Origin: QGON01 sp963691905
GTDB lineage: Bacteria; Pseudomonadota; Gammaproteobacteria; Chromatiales; Chromatiaceae
NCBI GenBank assembly: GCA_963691905.1
Contig: OY829894.1
Coordinates: forward strand, 310,001 to 374,000
DNA: 64,000 bases
Reading direction: 5' to 3'
Shown here: piece by piece, positions 52,026-61,354 of the stretch
Layout of the letters: each line of letters begins with the position of its first letter
How positions within the stretch are numbered: position 1 is the stretch's first letter
Made by a program: the position numbers and the translations under genes
Notes under the pieces: generated by a model
Told to the model about the DNA's origin: nothing
Seen by the model: only the letters and a program-made list of their open reading frames with translations
Databases searched by the model: none

Positions 52026-55000
52026 GCCTTAGTGATTTGATTCGAGTCAATACTCACTATACGCGTTCCATCAATATGGAACGAGATGTGGATTCACTTT
52101 CGGTGGTTGATGCTTACATACCTACAACGCGGGCATTACGTACGCTAGATACTATGGTCGAGGCTTTTAAGGCAGATGAAAGTCCTCGTGCATGGTCACT
52201 GGTCGGACCCTATGGCTCGGGAAAATCTTCCTTTGCAGTATTTCTTTCTCACTTACTAAGCAATCCCTCTGGTATGGCAACTAAGGCTGCCATGAAGAAA
52301 TTACGTGGAGTCGATGGGGGAATTGCGAAAAAATATACCGCTCTCAATAAATCGACATCCGGCTACTGCACGGTATTGCTTACCGGTAGCCCAGAATCTC
52401 TAGCAAAGCGCTTAATGGAATCACTTGCGCGAATAGCGGAGGAAAGCTGGGCGAAAAAGCGCGGCCGTTCACCAGCAATTATTGAAAGACTTAGGTTAAT
52501 TGCAGAACGCAAAGAGTTACCTTCCACCTCGGAAATATTAGAGTGCATCGAAGAGCTCCAAGATGCCCTTGCTCGCATTGGATGCACCGGCCTGATTATT
52601 GTAATTGATGAGCTGGGAAAATTCCTTGAGTACGAGGCACGTCATTATGGAGCCAACGACATATTTTTGTTACAGGCTCTGGCGGAACATGCGTTAGCAA
52701 AGCACGCTACCAAGCTTTCATTGGTAGTAATGATGCACCAAGCATTTGAACAATATGCCCGTGGTTTGGGTGAGTCACTTCGAAACGAATGGGTTAAAGT
52801 TCAGGGTCGATTTGAAAATATTCCTTTCTTAGAGTCAGCCGAGCAAGTCTTGCGCATCATGGCTGCTGCTATTGAGCACGACTTAACTGAGAGTGATGAA
52901 AAAAATGCTTCGCTCGCGGCTGGAAAAATGGCAAAGGTCTTAGCTAAGACCAATGCCTTACCAGGCACCATGGATGAGACCACAGCGGCCGCTCTATTTT
53001 CCCGTTGCTACCCGTTGCATCCCGTCAGTGCACTATTGTTGCCTTTGCTGTGTCAGAAGGTGGCACAAAATGAGCGTACCCTATTTAGTTATCTTGGCAG
53101 TCGTGAGGCGTATGGATTTCAAGACGGCATCAGTCGTTGCCAAAAGATCGGAGATTGGATCTACCCTTGGGAGATTTATGAGTACTTTATTTTAAATCAA
53201 ACTGCAGCCCTGTCCGACCATTTTACCCATCGGCGTTGGGCTGAGGTAGTAACTGCTACCGAACGATTAGGGGATGCACAAGATGATGAAGTGCATGTTC
53301 TCAAAGCTGTAGGTCTACTAAATATCATCGGCGCCCAAGGGAAATTTAAAGCTTCTAAGGATATCATCAATCTTTGCTTGCCAAGGAAAGTAGCAGTAGA
53401 TCAAGCTATAAAAAGCCTCTCTGAAAAATCAATTATTCAGTATCGAAAATTCAGTGCTGAATATCGCGTTTGGCAGGGTAGCGATTTTGACCTCGATGCC
53501 AACGTAGAGGCAGAGTTAGAGAAGCTTGGGCGTTTTGGTTTGGCTGAAAGCTTGAATAATCGGCACAACCTGATGCCCATAGTCGCGCGCAAGTACACCA
53601 TTCAAAGTGGGGCGCTGAGATATTTCCATCCCATATTCGTTGATGCTCAAACGTTGCACCAATTGGATCAAAATGATGCGAAAGCTCGCATTGTGTTTTA
53701 TCTCGCCGGAAGCAAGAATGATGAGGATAATTTCAAGGAAAATGTACTAGCTTTTAAAGCGAGACTAGATATTCGTGTGCTTTGTCTGAATAGTGATCAA
53801 TTGCGTGAGGCAACAGCCGAGGTGCTGGCGCTGGAGGAGATTCAAAAAACTGCGCAAGAGCTGAATTCTGACCCTGTTGCACAGCGTGAATTCAAAGATC
53901 GTTACAACGCAGCCGTGGCCAAAGAAGATGACTTGCTTGATCGCCTCACTTCTGAGCCTCAGATAAACCGTTGGTATTGGAAGACAAAAATACTTGCTGT
54001 TAAATCAAAGAGATCGCTTCAGGAAGAGCTATCACGTGTCTTGAATGTAGTATACAGCAAGTCTCCTTTTTTTAAGAATGAACTTATCAATCGAGACAAG
54101 CCGTCGTCGCAAGCTAATGCTGCTAAGAACAAGCTTGCCATTGCAATGTTTAATAATGAGGCAGAGGCGGATCTTGGCATCGATAAGTTTCCACCAGAAA
54201 AGGCAATCTACCGTGCCTGCCTGCGTGAGACCAAATTGCATGTCCTAGGTGATGATGGTGATTGGGTCTTTCAAGGGCCGAAGTCGGCGTACAAATCTGA
54301 CGATCCCTGCAATATTTATCCTGTATGGCAACACATTGATGCCTTCCTCGATAGTACCGAGCAACAGGCTAAATCACTCATCGAGCTTAACCTGGAGTTG
54401 ATGGCACCGCCCTATGGTATTAAAGGGGGTATGTTGCCAATTTTGTATTTGGCAGTATTGATGGCGAACCAACAGGAATTGGCTATCTATGAGAGCCGTA
54501 TTTATACCCCATATCTTTCTGAAGAGCAGATTGAGCGTTTTTTGAAGCGCCCGGACGAGTTTACGGTTCAGCGGTTCCGTATTTCCGGACTGAACCAGTC
54601 GATCCATGAGGTCTACTCCTCTACGCTTTTTAATGATGGTAAGCAGCGCAGCATCCTCGCACTGGCTAAGCCCATAGCCAAAATGGTTTTAAAGTTACCG
54701 TCTTATACTCAGACTACGCAAGTTGGTCTGTCTTCAAGGGCGCAAGCTGTACGTAATGTGTTTAAACTTTCTAAGTCGCCAATAACGTTGATGTTAGAAG
54801 AACTGCCAAAGGCCTTGTCTATTGATCTGGATAAGGCGCGAAACGACGAAGAAGAGCTCAAGAAACTCTCAAAGAGTCTGATGGATACGCTGAAAGAACT
54901 GCAATATTGTCTGCTAAATTTGAAAGATCAATTTCGTGAAATGTTGGCTCAGGCGTTTAGCCAGGACAAGGACATTGAACTAGTTGATTTGCGTGAGGCA

Positions 55001-55522
55001 GTTGCCGGGCGTTGTCGTGGTTTGGAAGAATACACTATTGATCGTGATGGTCTTAGAGCCTTTATACAACGCGCACTAAAATCTACAGATGTCCCCGAGC
55101 TGTGGTTAGACGAACTGTTGAGCTTCCTGGGGCAAAAACCTGCCGATAAATGGGGCGATGCGGAGCGGGATGCTGCCGAGTATCGCTTGGCCGAATTGAC
55201 CCGTAAGCTAGCGGAGCTTGAACGTCTGCGTTTGCACTACCAAGATTACGCGACTAAGACTGCTGGTGATTTCGATGTCTATTTGCTGCGCAGTGTAAAG
55301 AAAGGTGCGCCGGATTACGATGAGGTAGTAGTTATAGATGAACGCCGCCATAATGCTATTAAAACAATCAAGGCGAAGATGCTCGCTACTCTAAAGGGTA
55401 CTGATGGGAAATTGAAAATGGCAGCCCTTGCCGAGCTTGTAGATGAGGTCTTGGCTGAGAGCAGGGAATCAACTAAGACAAAGCCTATAACTAAAACGGC
55501 TAGAGTGAAGAGGGTGAACTGA
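52022..55522 (+). CDS. sspC: SspC-like large P-loop ATPase
   Basis: This 1166-residue protein has Walker A GPYGSGKS at residues 62-69 and Walker B IIVIDELGK (Asp196, Glu197). An AAA+-like core runs to about 350. Further regions are helical, with a coiled coil near 930-960 and another near 1050-1080; the tail is basic. In Ssp systems SspC is the ATPase of the modification complex. The position between the DUF4007 and PAPS-reductase genes, with an overlap and a 2-base gap, fits. Confidence 0.78.
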   Translation: MSLSDLIRVNTHYTRSINMERDVDSLSVVDAYIPTTRALRTLDTMVEAFKADESPRAWSLVGPYGSGKSSFAVFLSHLLSNPSGMATKAAMKKLRGVDGGIAKKYTALNKSTSGYCTVLLTGSPESLAKRLMESLARIAEESWAKKRGRSPAIIERLRLIAERKELPSTSEILECIEELQDALARIGCTGLIIVIDELGKFLEYEARHYGANDIFLLQALAEHALAKHATKLSLVVMMHQAFEQYARGLGESLRNEWVKVQGRFENIPFLESAEQVLRIMAAAIEHDLTESDEKNASLAAGKMAKVLAKTNALPGTMDETTAAALFSRCYPLHPVSALLLPLLCQKVAQNERTLFSYLGSREAYGFQDGISRCQKIGDWIYPWEIYEYFILNQTAALSDHFTHRRWAEVVTATERLGDAQDDEVHVLKAVGLLNIIGAQGKFKASKDIINLCLPRKVAVDQAIKSLSEKSIIQYRKFSAEYRVWQGSDFDLDANVEAELEKLGRFGLAESLNNRHNLMPIVARKYTIQSGALRYFHPIFVDAQTLHQLDQNDAKARIVFYLAGSKNDEDNFKENVLAFKARLDIRVLCLNSDQLREATAEVLALEEIQKTAQELNSDPVAQREFKDRYNAAVAKEDDLLDRLTSEPQINRWYWKTKILAVKSKRSLQEELSRVLNVVYSKSPFFKNELINRDKPSSQANAAKNKLAIAMFNNEAEADLGIDKFPPEKAIYRACLRETKLHVLGDDGDWVFQGPKSAYKSDDPCNIYPVWQHIDAFLDSTEQQAKSLIELNLELMAPPYGIKGGMLPILYLAVLMANQQELAIYESRIYTPYLSEEQIERFLKRPDEFTVQRFRISGLNQSIHEVYSSTLFNDGKQRSILALAKPIAKMVLKLPSYTQTTQVGLSSRAQAVRNVFKLSKSPITLMLEELPKALSIDLDKARNDEEELKKLSKSLMDTLKELQYCLLNLKDQFREMLAQAFSQDKDIELVDLREAVAGRCRGLEEYTIDRDGLRAFIQRALKSTDVPELWLDELLSFLGQKPADKWGDAERDAAEYRLAELTRKLAELERLRLHYQDYATKTAGDFDVYLLRSVKKGAPDYDEVVVIDERRHNAIKTIKAKMLATLKGTDGKLKMAALAELVDEVLAESRESTKTKPITKTARVKRVN

Positions 55523-55524
55523 TT

Positions 55525-56391
55525 ATGTCAAAAAAATGGTTCGAATTGGCATTCGATGCACTCGAAGATACCCGGCATGTACTGGGGATCTCCGGTGGCA
55601 AGGATAGCGCGGCGCTTGCGGTCTACATCAAAGACAATCACCCGCAGATCTCAGAGAAGATGGAGTACTTCTTTACCGATACCGGAGCGGAGTTGCAAGA
55701 AGTTTACGATACATTGGATAAACTTGAAGCCTATCTCGGAAAGCCGATCAATCGTTTGAGTAGTAGCCGTGATTTCAATCACTGGTTGACACTGCATGAC
55801 AATATGCTGCCTTCAGTAAAAGCGCGTTGGTGTACGCGGGTGTTGAAGATTAAACCCTTTGAAGAGTTTGTCGGTGATGATCCCGTAATTAGTTATGTGG
55901 GCATTCGTGCAGATGAAAACCGTGAAGGCTACATAAGCCAAAAGGAAACTATTAAGGCAGTATTTCCCTTCGCAGAAGATGGCATTGTGCGTGATGATGT
56001 TTTTCGTATTTTAGAAGAATCGATTGGTATCCCAGCGTACTACCAATGGCGTAGTCGCTCGGGTTGTTTCTTCTGCTTTTTTCAGCGGCAAGATGAGTGG
56101 CTTGGACTTAAGCGTCGGCACCCAGAGCTTTTCCAGAAAGCACTAGATATGGAGAAGAATGTCGGGAAAAGGAAGTTTGATTGGGGTACTGCAGAGCGCA
56201 TTAAAGCAGGCAATGGTTACACATGGAATCAATCAGGTAGTTTAGAAGAGATTGTTATTAGAGCAGAAGAAAAGGAGTTGTCTGACAATAAAACAAATAC
56301 AAAAGTGAGGATAAAGTGGCAAGATGTTTTAAGGAATGAAATGGATGATGATGATCCGGAAGATCAGGCATGTTTGATTTGTTCTTTATAA
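55525..56391 (+). CDS. sspD: SspD/DndC-like PAPS reductase family protein
   Basis: This 288-residue N-type ATP-pyrophosphatase has the PP-loop SGGKDS at 23-28, TDTGAELQEVYDTLDKLE, WCTRVLKIKPFEEF and SGCFFCFFQRQDEW. The cysteines in the last two motifs are those that hold the Fe-S cluster in DndC-type enzymes. A C-terminal CLIC adds a further pair. It should activate DNA backbone phosphate by adenylation for sulfur insertion. No cysteine desulfurase gene is adjacent, so sulfur may come from a housekeeping desulfurase. Confidence 0.85.
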   Translation: MSKKWFELAFDALEDTRHVLGISGGKDSAALAVYIKDNHPQISEKMEYFFTDTGAELQEVYDTLDKLEAYLGKPINRLSSSRDFNHWLTLHDNMLPSVKARWCTRVLKIKPFEEFVGDDPVISYVGIRADENREGYISQKETIKAVFPFAEDGIVRDDVFRILEESIGIPAYYQWRSRSGCFFCFFQRQDEWLGLKRRHPELFQKALDMEKNVGKRKFDWGTAERIKAGNGYTWNQSGSLEEIVIRAEEKELSDNKTNTKVRIKWQDVLRNEMDDDDPEDQACLICSL

Positions 56392-56433
56392 AAAGTGGCG
56401 TGACATGCCATATATGTTCAGGTGCTAATTTTG

Positions 56434-56853
56434 ATGATTGATTTGAAACAACGTATAAGTGCTAATTTGAGGCTAGAAATAAAAGAAGAATATGCGGCCC
56501 GTTGCGATGGGCTAACTCAAGATCATGTTGACCAACTGAAAACCAAATTCTTACGAAAATCAGCTCTTATTAAGAATTCTGAACAGGATTGGGTTAGATC
56601 GCTTTATCTTCATATTAAGGTATTATATTCAATTTTAATCATGGATAAAGTTTATTACTTAGATGACATGCAGTCACATCACATTAGGATTGCTAGTGCA
56701 CTTAGCTATTTTATTGATCCAATGGGTGTTATTCCAGATCACAGTATGGGAGATGGATTTTTTGACGATGCATTAGTAATTAATATGTGTATCAATAATC
56801 TTCCGAGAGTTCAAAAAGAGCGAATAGAGCGCCTTCTTTCAATGGCTAAGTAG
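56434..56853 (+). CDS. DUF1232 (YkvA)-like protein in the Ssp-type cassette
   Basis: This is a protein of about 139 residues. The segment ASALSYFIDPMGVIPDHSMG followed by DGFFDDALVI has the DUF1232 pattern (hydrophobic helix, D-P-x-x-x-I-P-D, then G-x-x-D-D). The rest is helical. I chose the ATG at 56434 over a GTG four codons upstream. It lies 42 bases after sspD. It could be the SspF member of an SspFGH-type restriction module; this is inference from position. Codon use is AT-rich. Confidence 0.6.
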   Translation: MIDLKQRISANLRLEIKEEYAARCDGLTQDHVDQLKTKFLRKSALIKNSEQDWVRSLYLHIKVLYSILIMDKVYYLDDMQSHHIRIASALSYFIDPMGVIPDHSMGDGFFDDALVINMCINNLPRVQKERIERLLSMAK

Positions 56854-56865
56854 GTGTAAATTTAA

Positions 56866-57516
56866 GTGAGTGTTAATGATGTATGGAGAAGAATAGATAA
56901 ACAGCTCGGTGTTTATCTAAAAGGGAGCTTTGATCAAATACCAAAAGAAGCGGGTGTTTATGCATGGTTTTACCCGATTAAAGTATCCTCTTATGATTTA
57001 AATGAATTGCTTCGAGAATTATCTCAAGTATCAAATTATGATGCAAAAAGCGGAGCACATCCTGCTGGAAAAAATGATATAGAGTTTAACTGGAAAACTA
57101 TAAAAGTGTACATAGAAGAAGGTATTCGGTTTAATCAGATTCCTTCTCCAGTTTATGGGGCTTGGGATGGTATTGTTAATAATGAAGAAAAGTTCTTAGA
57201 GCTACGTAAGGCCTTGATGAGCGCTAGTATACTTATGCCACCTCTATATATTGGAAAGACAATAAACCTTAGGAATCGCTGTTCTCAACATTTAAAGGGC
57301 GGAAGCGACGAAAAATCAGGTTTCCATCAAAGATTTGAAAAGTATGCTGAAGATAAAGAATTTACTACGCGGAAAGTAGAGGACTTGATATTTGTTTGTA
57401 TACGTACACAAGTCCATGAGAATCAGAATAATTATAATAATGCTTATGATAATCCGCACAGTATTGTCGAAGAAATACTGAAGGCAACGGCGCGGCCACC
57501 TTATGGTGTCAAATAA
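56866..57516 (+). CDS. GIY-YIG nuclease-like protein
   Basis: This 216-residue protein starts at GTG. AGVYAWFY (29-36) and PPLYIGKTINLRNRCSQH (125-142) are the GIY and YIG elements with the conserved Arg and His region. About 85 residues separate them, much more than the usual 10-30, so there is an insertion. A final catalytic Glu or Asn is not obvious (ENQNN near 186 is a candidate). It may cut DNA as part of the defence cassette; it could also be inactive. Confidence 0.65.
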   Translation: MSVNDVWRRIDKQLGVYLKGSFDQIPKEAGVYAWFYPIKVSSYDLNELLRELSQVSNYDAKSGAHPAGKNDIEFNWKTIKVYIEEGIRFNQIPSPVYGAWDGIVNNEEKFLELRKALMSASILMPPLYIGKTINLRNRCSQHLKGGSDEKSGFHQRFEKYAEDKEFTTRKVEDLIFVCIRTQVHENQNNYNNAYDNPHSIVEEILKATARPPYGVK

Positions 57517-57536
57517 ATATTTAGTCGGAGAATGAT

Positions 57537-59342
57537 ATGAGCTGGATACCCCCCGAAGGAACTGTCAATCCTTATCCTAGGAGAAAAAGTGGCTATGCTG
57601 GTGAGCTTGGGCAAGGAGCGCATGTAAATATTAAGTTTCTACAAACTGCAATAAAACGCGAAGAGTTGGATAATATCGATCTTATAGAGAATATACCTGG
57701 AAGCGAAAAGTGGGATGTAAAAGACTTATTCCAAAGGACTGTAGATAAAGAAAGAGTGGGTAAAAGTATATTGCCATATCTGCAAGATAACAAAAAGGTA
57801 AAGTTTTTCAATCCGCTTACACTGGTTTTGCTGCCGTTCGATTCAGAAACTGCTCAAGTAGAAAAGGAATTAGAATACATGCCGGTAAGCAATTTTAGTG
57901 AGCGTGGGCATGAATATGAAATCATGGAAAAAGAGGGGTTTTATAGAATTGCAGAGCATAGTCATGAGCCAGCATTTTCCTTTATCGAATGGAATGAACA
58001 AAAAGTAAAGGTGGTTGCTATTGATGGACAACATCGATTGTCGGCTCTAAAGAGATGGAAAGATGATCCGACGCGGGGCCATGAGCTTTCATCATGGAGC
58101 ATTCCTGTTGTTATATTAGCAATGTTCAAGGATAAAGAAGAAGGTGAAGCGCCAAATATATTAGAAGTTGTAAGAAAAACCTTCATATACATAAATTCTA
58201 CAGCTAAAGAGATAAATGAATCACGCAGAATACTTCTAGATGACGAAAGTGTTAACTGTATATGCAGTCAAGAAGTCATACAATTTGCTCATGAAAATGA
58301 CCAAAAAACATTTGAAAAAATGGATATGTCAAGGTTGCCTTTGATGTTTTTTGATTGGAGAGGGGAAGTGGTAAATGATCGTCCACACCCAGGTCCGGCA
58401 GCAATAAAGAGTGTAGAAGAATTACAAGAATGGTTTAAATATCATCTTCTTGGGGAAGATGGGTCGGATGAGCAAGGTGCAGCGTTAAATTTGGATGATA
58501 TGGTGCCGCCACTAGATTCTTATGGGGTGAATAAGAAGTTAACTCACGAAGACTCTGATAGGGTGAGGGGTCAATTTACTAGTTATTTACTTTCTTCATT
58601 TCGCTATTTAATGGAAACATTTAAACCTTATGAGAATTATATATATGAATGTAGAAAAATGCAGAGGGAAGCTGAATTGGGTGATGATCTTGCAAAGCAT
58701 GCATTTCAAAAAATTTGTTTCGGTACACATAGAGCTGGGCCGGAACTGATTGAAGCAGTAGACAATAGATACCATGAAATAGTGATGGATTTTGTTGCTT
58801 TAAAGCAAGAAGCATTCCAAGAGTTGATTGCTAGGGATGTTGGAATGAGAGGAGTATGGAGCGCATTTGGTGTATTAAAGGAAATTGTCGATCAATACAA
58901 AGAGAAGACCGTAGAATGGATGGAATTCTCTAAATGGTTTACGAACAATTTAAACACAATCTATGATCAGGGATGGTTTAAATCATGGGAATCTCAGGCT
59001 CGGCTACATCAAGGGTTACTTACTCACATAGTGTTCGATCCAGCAGGTGGGATAGTAAATTATAAGCATAGTGACGTTAGAGATGCTTTTGGTTCACTAT
59101 TAGCATTATTAATTGTTAAAGCCGATGGTGATGGTGAATTACAAGAGAGAAGTTGGATAGAAATCAGTGTAAATCTTCGTAAGCCATTAAAAAAAGGATT
59201 CAGGAAGCAGTTTAGGGCTGAACTCAGAAATACTTTTAGTGGAAGCCAGGTAGAGTTTACAAGAGAAGTGAATAGACTGGCTGATGAAGCGGTTAATATA
59301 CGCATGGATAAGTATAGGAAATATATTGAATCAGATACATGA
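57537..59342 (+). CDS. DGQHR-domain (DndB-like) protein
   Basis: This 601-residue protein carries the DGQHR motif at 163-167 (VVAIDGQHRLSALKRW), the hallmark of DndB-type proteins, followed by helical regions and FIYINSTAKEINESRRILLDDE. In Dnd systems DndB is a regulator. In SspFGH-type modules a DGQHR protein is, to my recollection, one restriction component. It overlaps the helicase start by 4 bases. Confidence 0.75.
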   Translation: MSWIPPEGTVNPYPRRKSGYAGELGQGAHVNIKFLQTAIKREELDNIDLIENIPGSEKWDVKDLFQRTVDKERVGKSILPYLQDNKKVKFFNPLTLVLLPFDSETAQVEKELEYMPVSNFSERGHEYEIMEKEGFYRIAEHSHEPAFSFIEWNEQKVKVVAIDGQHRLSALKRWKDDPTRGHELSSWSIPVVILAMFKDKEEGEAPNILEVVRKTFIYINSTAKEINESRRILLDDESVNCICSQEVIQFAHENDQKTFEKMDMSRLPLMFFDWRGEVVNDRPHPGPAAIKSVEELQEWFKYHLLGEDGSDEQGAALNLDDMVPPLDSYGVNKKLTHEDSDRVRGQFTSYLLSSFRYLMETFKPYENYIYECRKMQREAELGDDLAKHAFQKICFGTHRAGPELIEAVDNRYHEIVMDFVALKQEAFQELIARDVGMRGVWSAFGVLKEIVDQYKEKTVEWMEFSKWFTNNLNTIYDQGWFKSWESQARLHQGLLTHIVFDPAGGIVNYKHSDVRDAFGSLLALLIVKADGDGELQERSWIEISVNLRKPLKKGFRKQFRAELRNTFSGSQVEFTREVNRLADEAVNIRMDKYRKYIESDT

Positions 59343-60973
59343 ATATATATAGAGAATTAGCAAGGTTTTCTATAGAAGAGCTTGTTTGGGCAAGTGCACT
59401 TGATTGGAAAATAATAGTTCGTGGTTTGACCTATGAAGAAGAGAGCCAATTAAAAGAGGGCGATCTGGAAAAGTTGGCTTTTGTCTTAGAGGCGTATTAT
59501 AGCGCTGCACTTTTTGAGAATTTACGGTTTAGGCAATTATTTCTTTCTAGACTGCAACCCATAAGATTGTCAACATTGGCGAATGAACTAACAACAAAAG
59601 CATTTTATGATCCAAAGATAGATTCACGAAATTTATCAAATCTTCCTTGGCACGCTGAATCAAAAATAGTGGCTGTATTTGGTGAAGAATTAGGCGTGGG
59701 TAGTGAGTATTTGCCATTATCGATAGATAAAAAGACACTAATTGAATACATTGAACCAGTCGATCCCTTACCGGAATTGTTTACGTATCAAGAGGAAGTA
59801 ATACAGAAAACCCTTGGTCTATTAAAAAAAGGTGGTAATGCTTTTTTAGTCCAGTTACCCACTGGTTCTGGGAAAACAAGAGTAATGATGGAATCATTGA
59901 TTCGGCATTGGAACGAAGCTTCTGGAAAAGGATTAGTAAAATCAGTCTTATGGTTAGCGCATTCCTCAGAATTACTTGAACAGGCGATCGATACTTTTAA
60001 ATCAGTTTGGACTTGGAAGGGATATGAACGAATACGTATTGTAAGAATGTATGGGTCGTATAATCCTAAAGAAAAAGATTTCGAAAGAGCCTTCATATTT
60101 TGCAGTCTGCAAAAAATAGGGCGTATGGGTGCTAATAGAAGAGGCCTGCTTGGCGTGATTGGTGCCCAGACTTCTGTAATTATAATAGACGAAGCGCATA
60201 AAATAACAGCGCCAACGTATAAAATTGCCATTAATGTTCTATCAAAAGGTAATAAGTTATCGTTGATAGGAACAACTGCTACTCCCGGCAGAGCAATTGC
60301 TAAATATAAGGCGAACTATGAATTGGCTTCTTTATTTGGGAACACTCTTGTATATCCAGAATTAGGGAAAAACCCGATTAGAAAGCTTAGGGAAATAGGC
60401 GTTTTATCTATAATTGAGCATGAGCAGATTGAATCGGACGTTCAGTTCTTGGGTGTGGTTGGCGAAGAGAATGGGGCCGGGGCGGATTTTTCCAATACAA
60501 CATTGAAAACAATTTCACGCTCTAGACTAAGAAATGAGCTTATTGTAAGACTGATTGAGAGGCAGGTCAGGGAGAACAATCCAGCGATTGTTTTTTCTTG
60601 TGGTTTAGAGCATTCGAAAAGTCTATGTGGCGCTCTTGCGATAAAAGGTATTAGAGCCTCGTATATTGACCATACTAGATCAAAGGGGGCAAGAAGGAGA
60701 ATAATAGAAAGCTTTAAAGAAGGTAGAAATGACGTAATAATTAATTATGGTATTTTAAGCACAGGATTCGATGCGCCTCGAATTCGTTCAGTCATTATTA
60801 CTAGGCCGACAACTTCAATTGTTTTGTATAGTCAAATGATCGGTCGAGGTCTGCGGGGACCAAAAGTAGGTGGCAATGAGCGATGTAAGGTAATAGATAT
60901 AAAGGATAATTTTGAAAAATATGGTGATGTAGAAGAAGTCTATGATTGTTTTAGAGATTTCTGGGAAGAGTAA
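59339..60973 (+). CDS. SF2 (DEAD/DEAH) helicase of the cassette
   Basis: This 544-residue protein has an N-terminal region (1-150) without clear family. The helicase core has motif I PTGSGKTR (174-181), motif II DEAH (284-287), TTATPGR (motif III), GILSTGFDAP (motif V) and QMIGRGLRGP (motif VI, Q-x-x-G-R-x-x-R). This is the type I restriction/UvrB-like helicase group. It is the last gene of the tightly packed operon and a likely SspH-like or translocase component. Confidence 0.82.
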   Translation: MNIYRELARFSIEELVWASALDWKIIVRGLTYEEESQLKEGDLEKLAFVLEAYYSAALFENLRFRQLFLSRLQPIRLSTLANELTTKAFYDPKIDSRNLSNLPWHAESKIVAVFGEELGVGSEYLPLSIDKKTLIEYIEPVDPLPELFTYQEEVIQKTLGLLKKGGNAFLVQLPTGSGKTRVMMESLIRHWNEASGKGLVKSVLWLAHSSELLEQAIDTFKSVWTWKGYERIRIVRMYGSYNPKEKDFERAFIFCSLQKIGRMGANRRGLLGVIGAQTSVIIIDEAHKITAPTYKIAINVLSKGNKLSLIGTTATPGRAIAKYKANYELASLFGNTLVYPELGKNPIRKLREIGVLSIIEHEQIESDVQFLGVVGEENGAGADFSNTTLKTISRSRLRNELIVRLIERQVRENNPAIVFSCGLEHSKSLCGALAIKGIRASYIDHTRSKGARRRIIESFKEGRNDVIINYGILSTGFDAPRIRSVIITRPTTSIVLYSQMIGRGLRGPKVGGNERCKVIDIKDNFEKYGDVEEVYDCFRDFWEE

Positions 60974-60994
60974 TAATTATGGGTCTTCAGCGAA

Positions 60995-61031
60995 AGTAAG
61001 TATCCCCCGGCAGAACCGGGGGATACTTACT
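60995..61031. terminator. Perfect 16-base-stem hairpin after the helicase gene
   Basis: AGTAAGTATCCCCCGG (60995-61010) and CCGGGGGATACTTACT (61016-61031) enclose CAGAA. It has no T-run, but its position 22 bases after the stop suggests termination or mRNA protection for the cassette. Confidence 0.6.
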
Positions 61032-61175
61032 GAAGCTGATTACAACGTAATCATAGCACGCAAAACCGAGAAGATTTGAAGGCAAATGGGAAGCCGAGCA
61101 GGTGCACCACCATCAGAGCCATCTCACGAAACGGGAAAGATCGTAAGGTGGTATCCTTTTCGTTGTCCTCATACG

Positions 61176-61315
61176 GTAGGTTGAGTTAAGCGGGGAGTTG
61201 GCAACGGATCTGTTGGGTTCGCCTTCCCATGGATTAGCCTCATAGGTGGAGGGCATTGCAAAACAGAGCGAACCCAACAACTCAGTGGTTGGAGATACGG
61301 CTTAACCCAACTTAC
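61176..61315. repeat. 140-bp palindromic repeat, family D type
   Basis: The outer arms are GTAGGTTGAGTTAAG and CTTAACCCAACTTAC. The inner arms are GTTGGGTTCGC and GCGAACCCAAC. It fills much of the gene-free gap 60974-61354. Related arms are at 27720 and 35903. Confidence 0.75.
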
Positions 61316-61354
61316 AAAACAACCAAGGCCAGTGAAGTGGATACCCTCCTTTAA

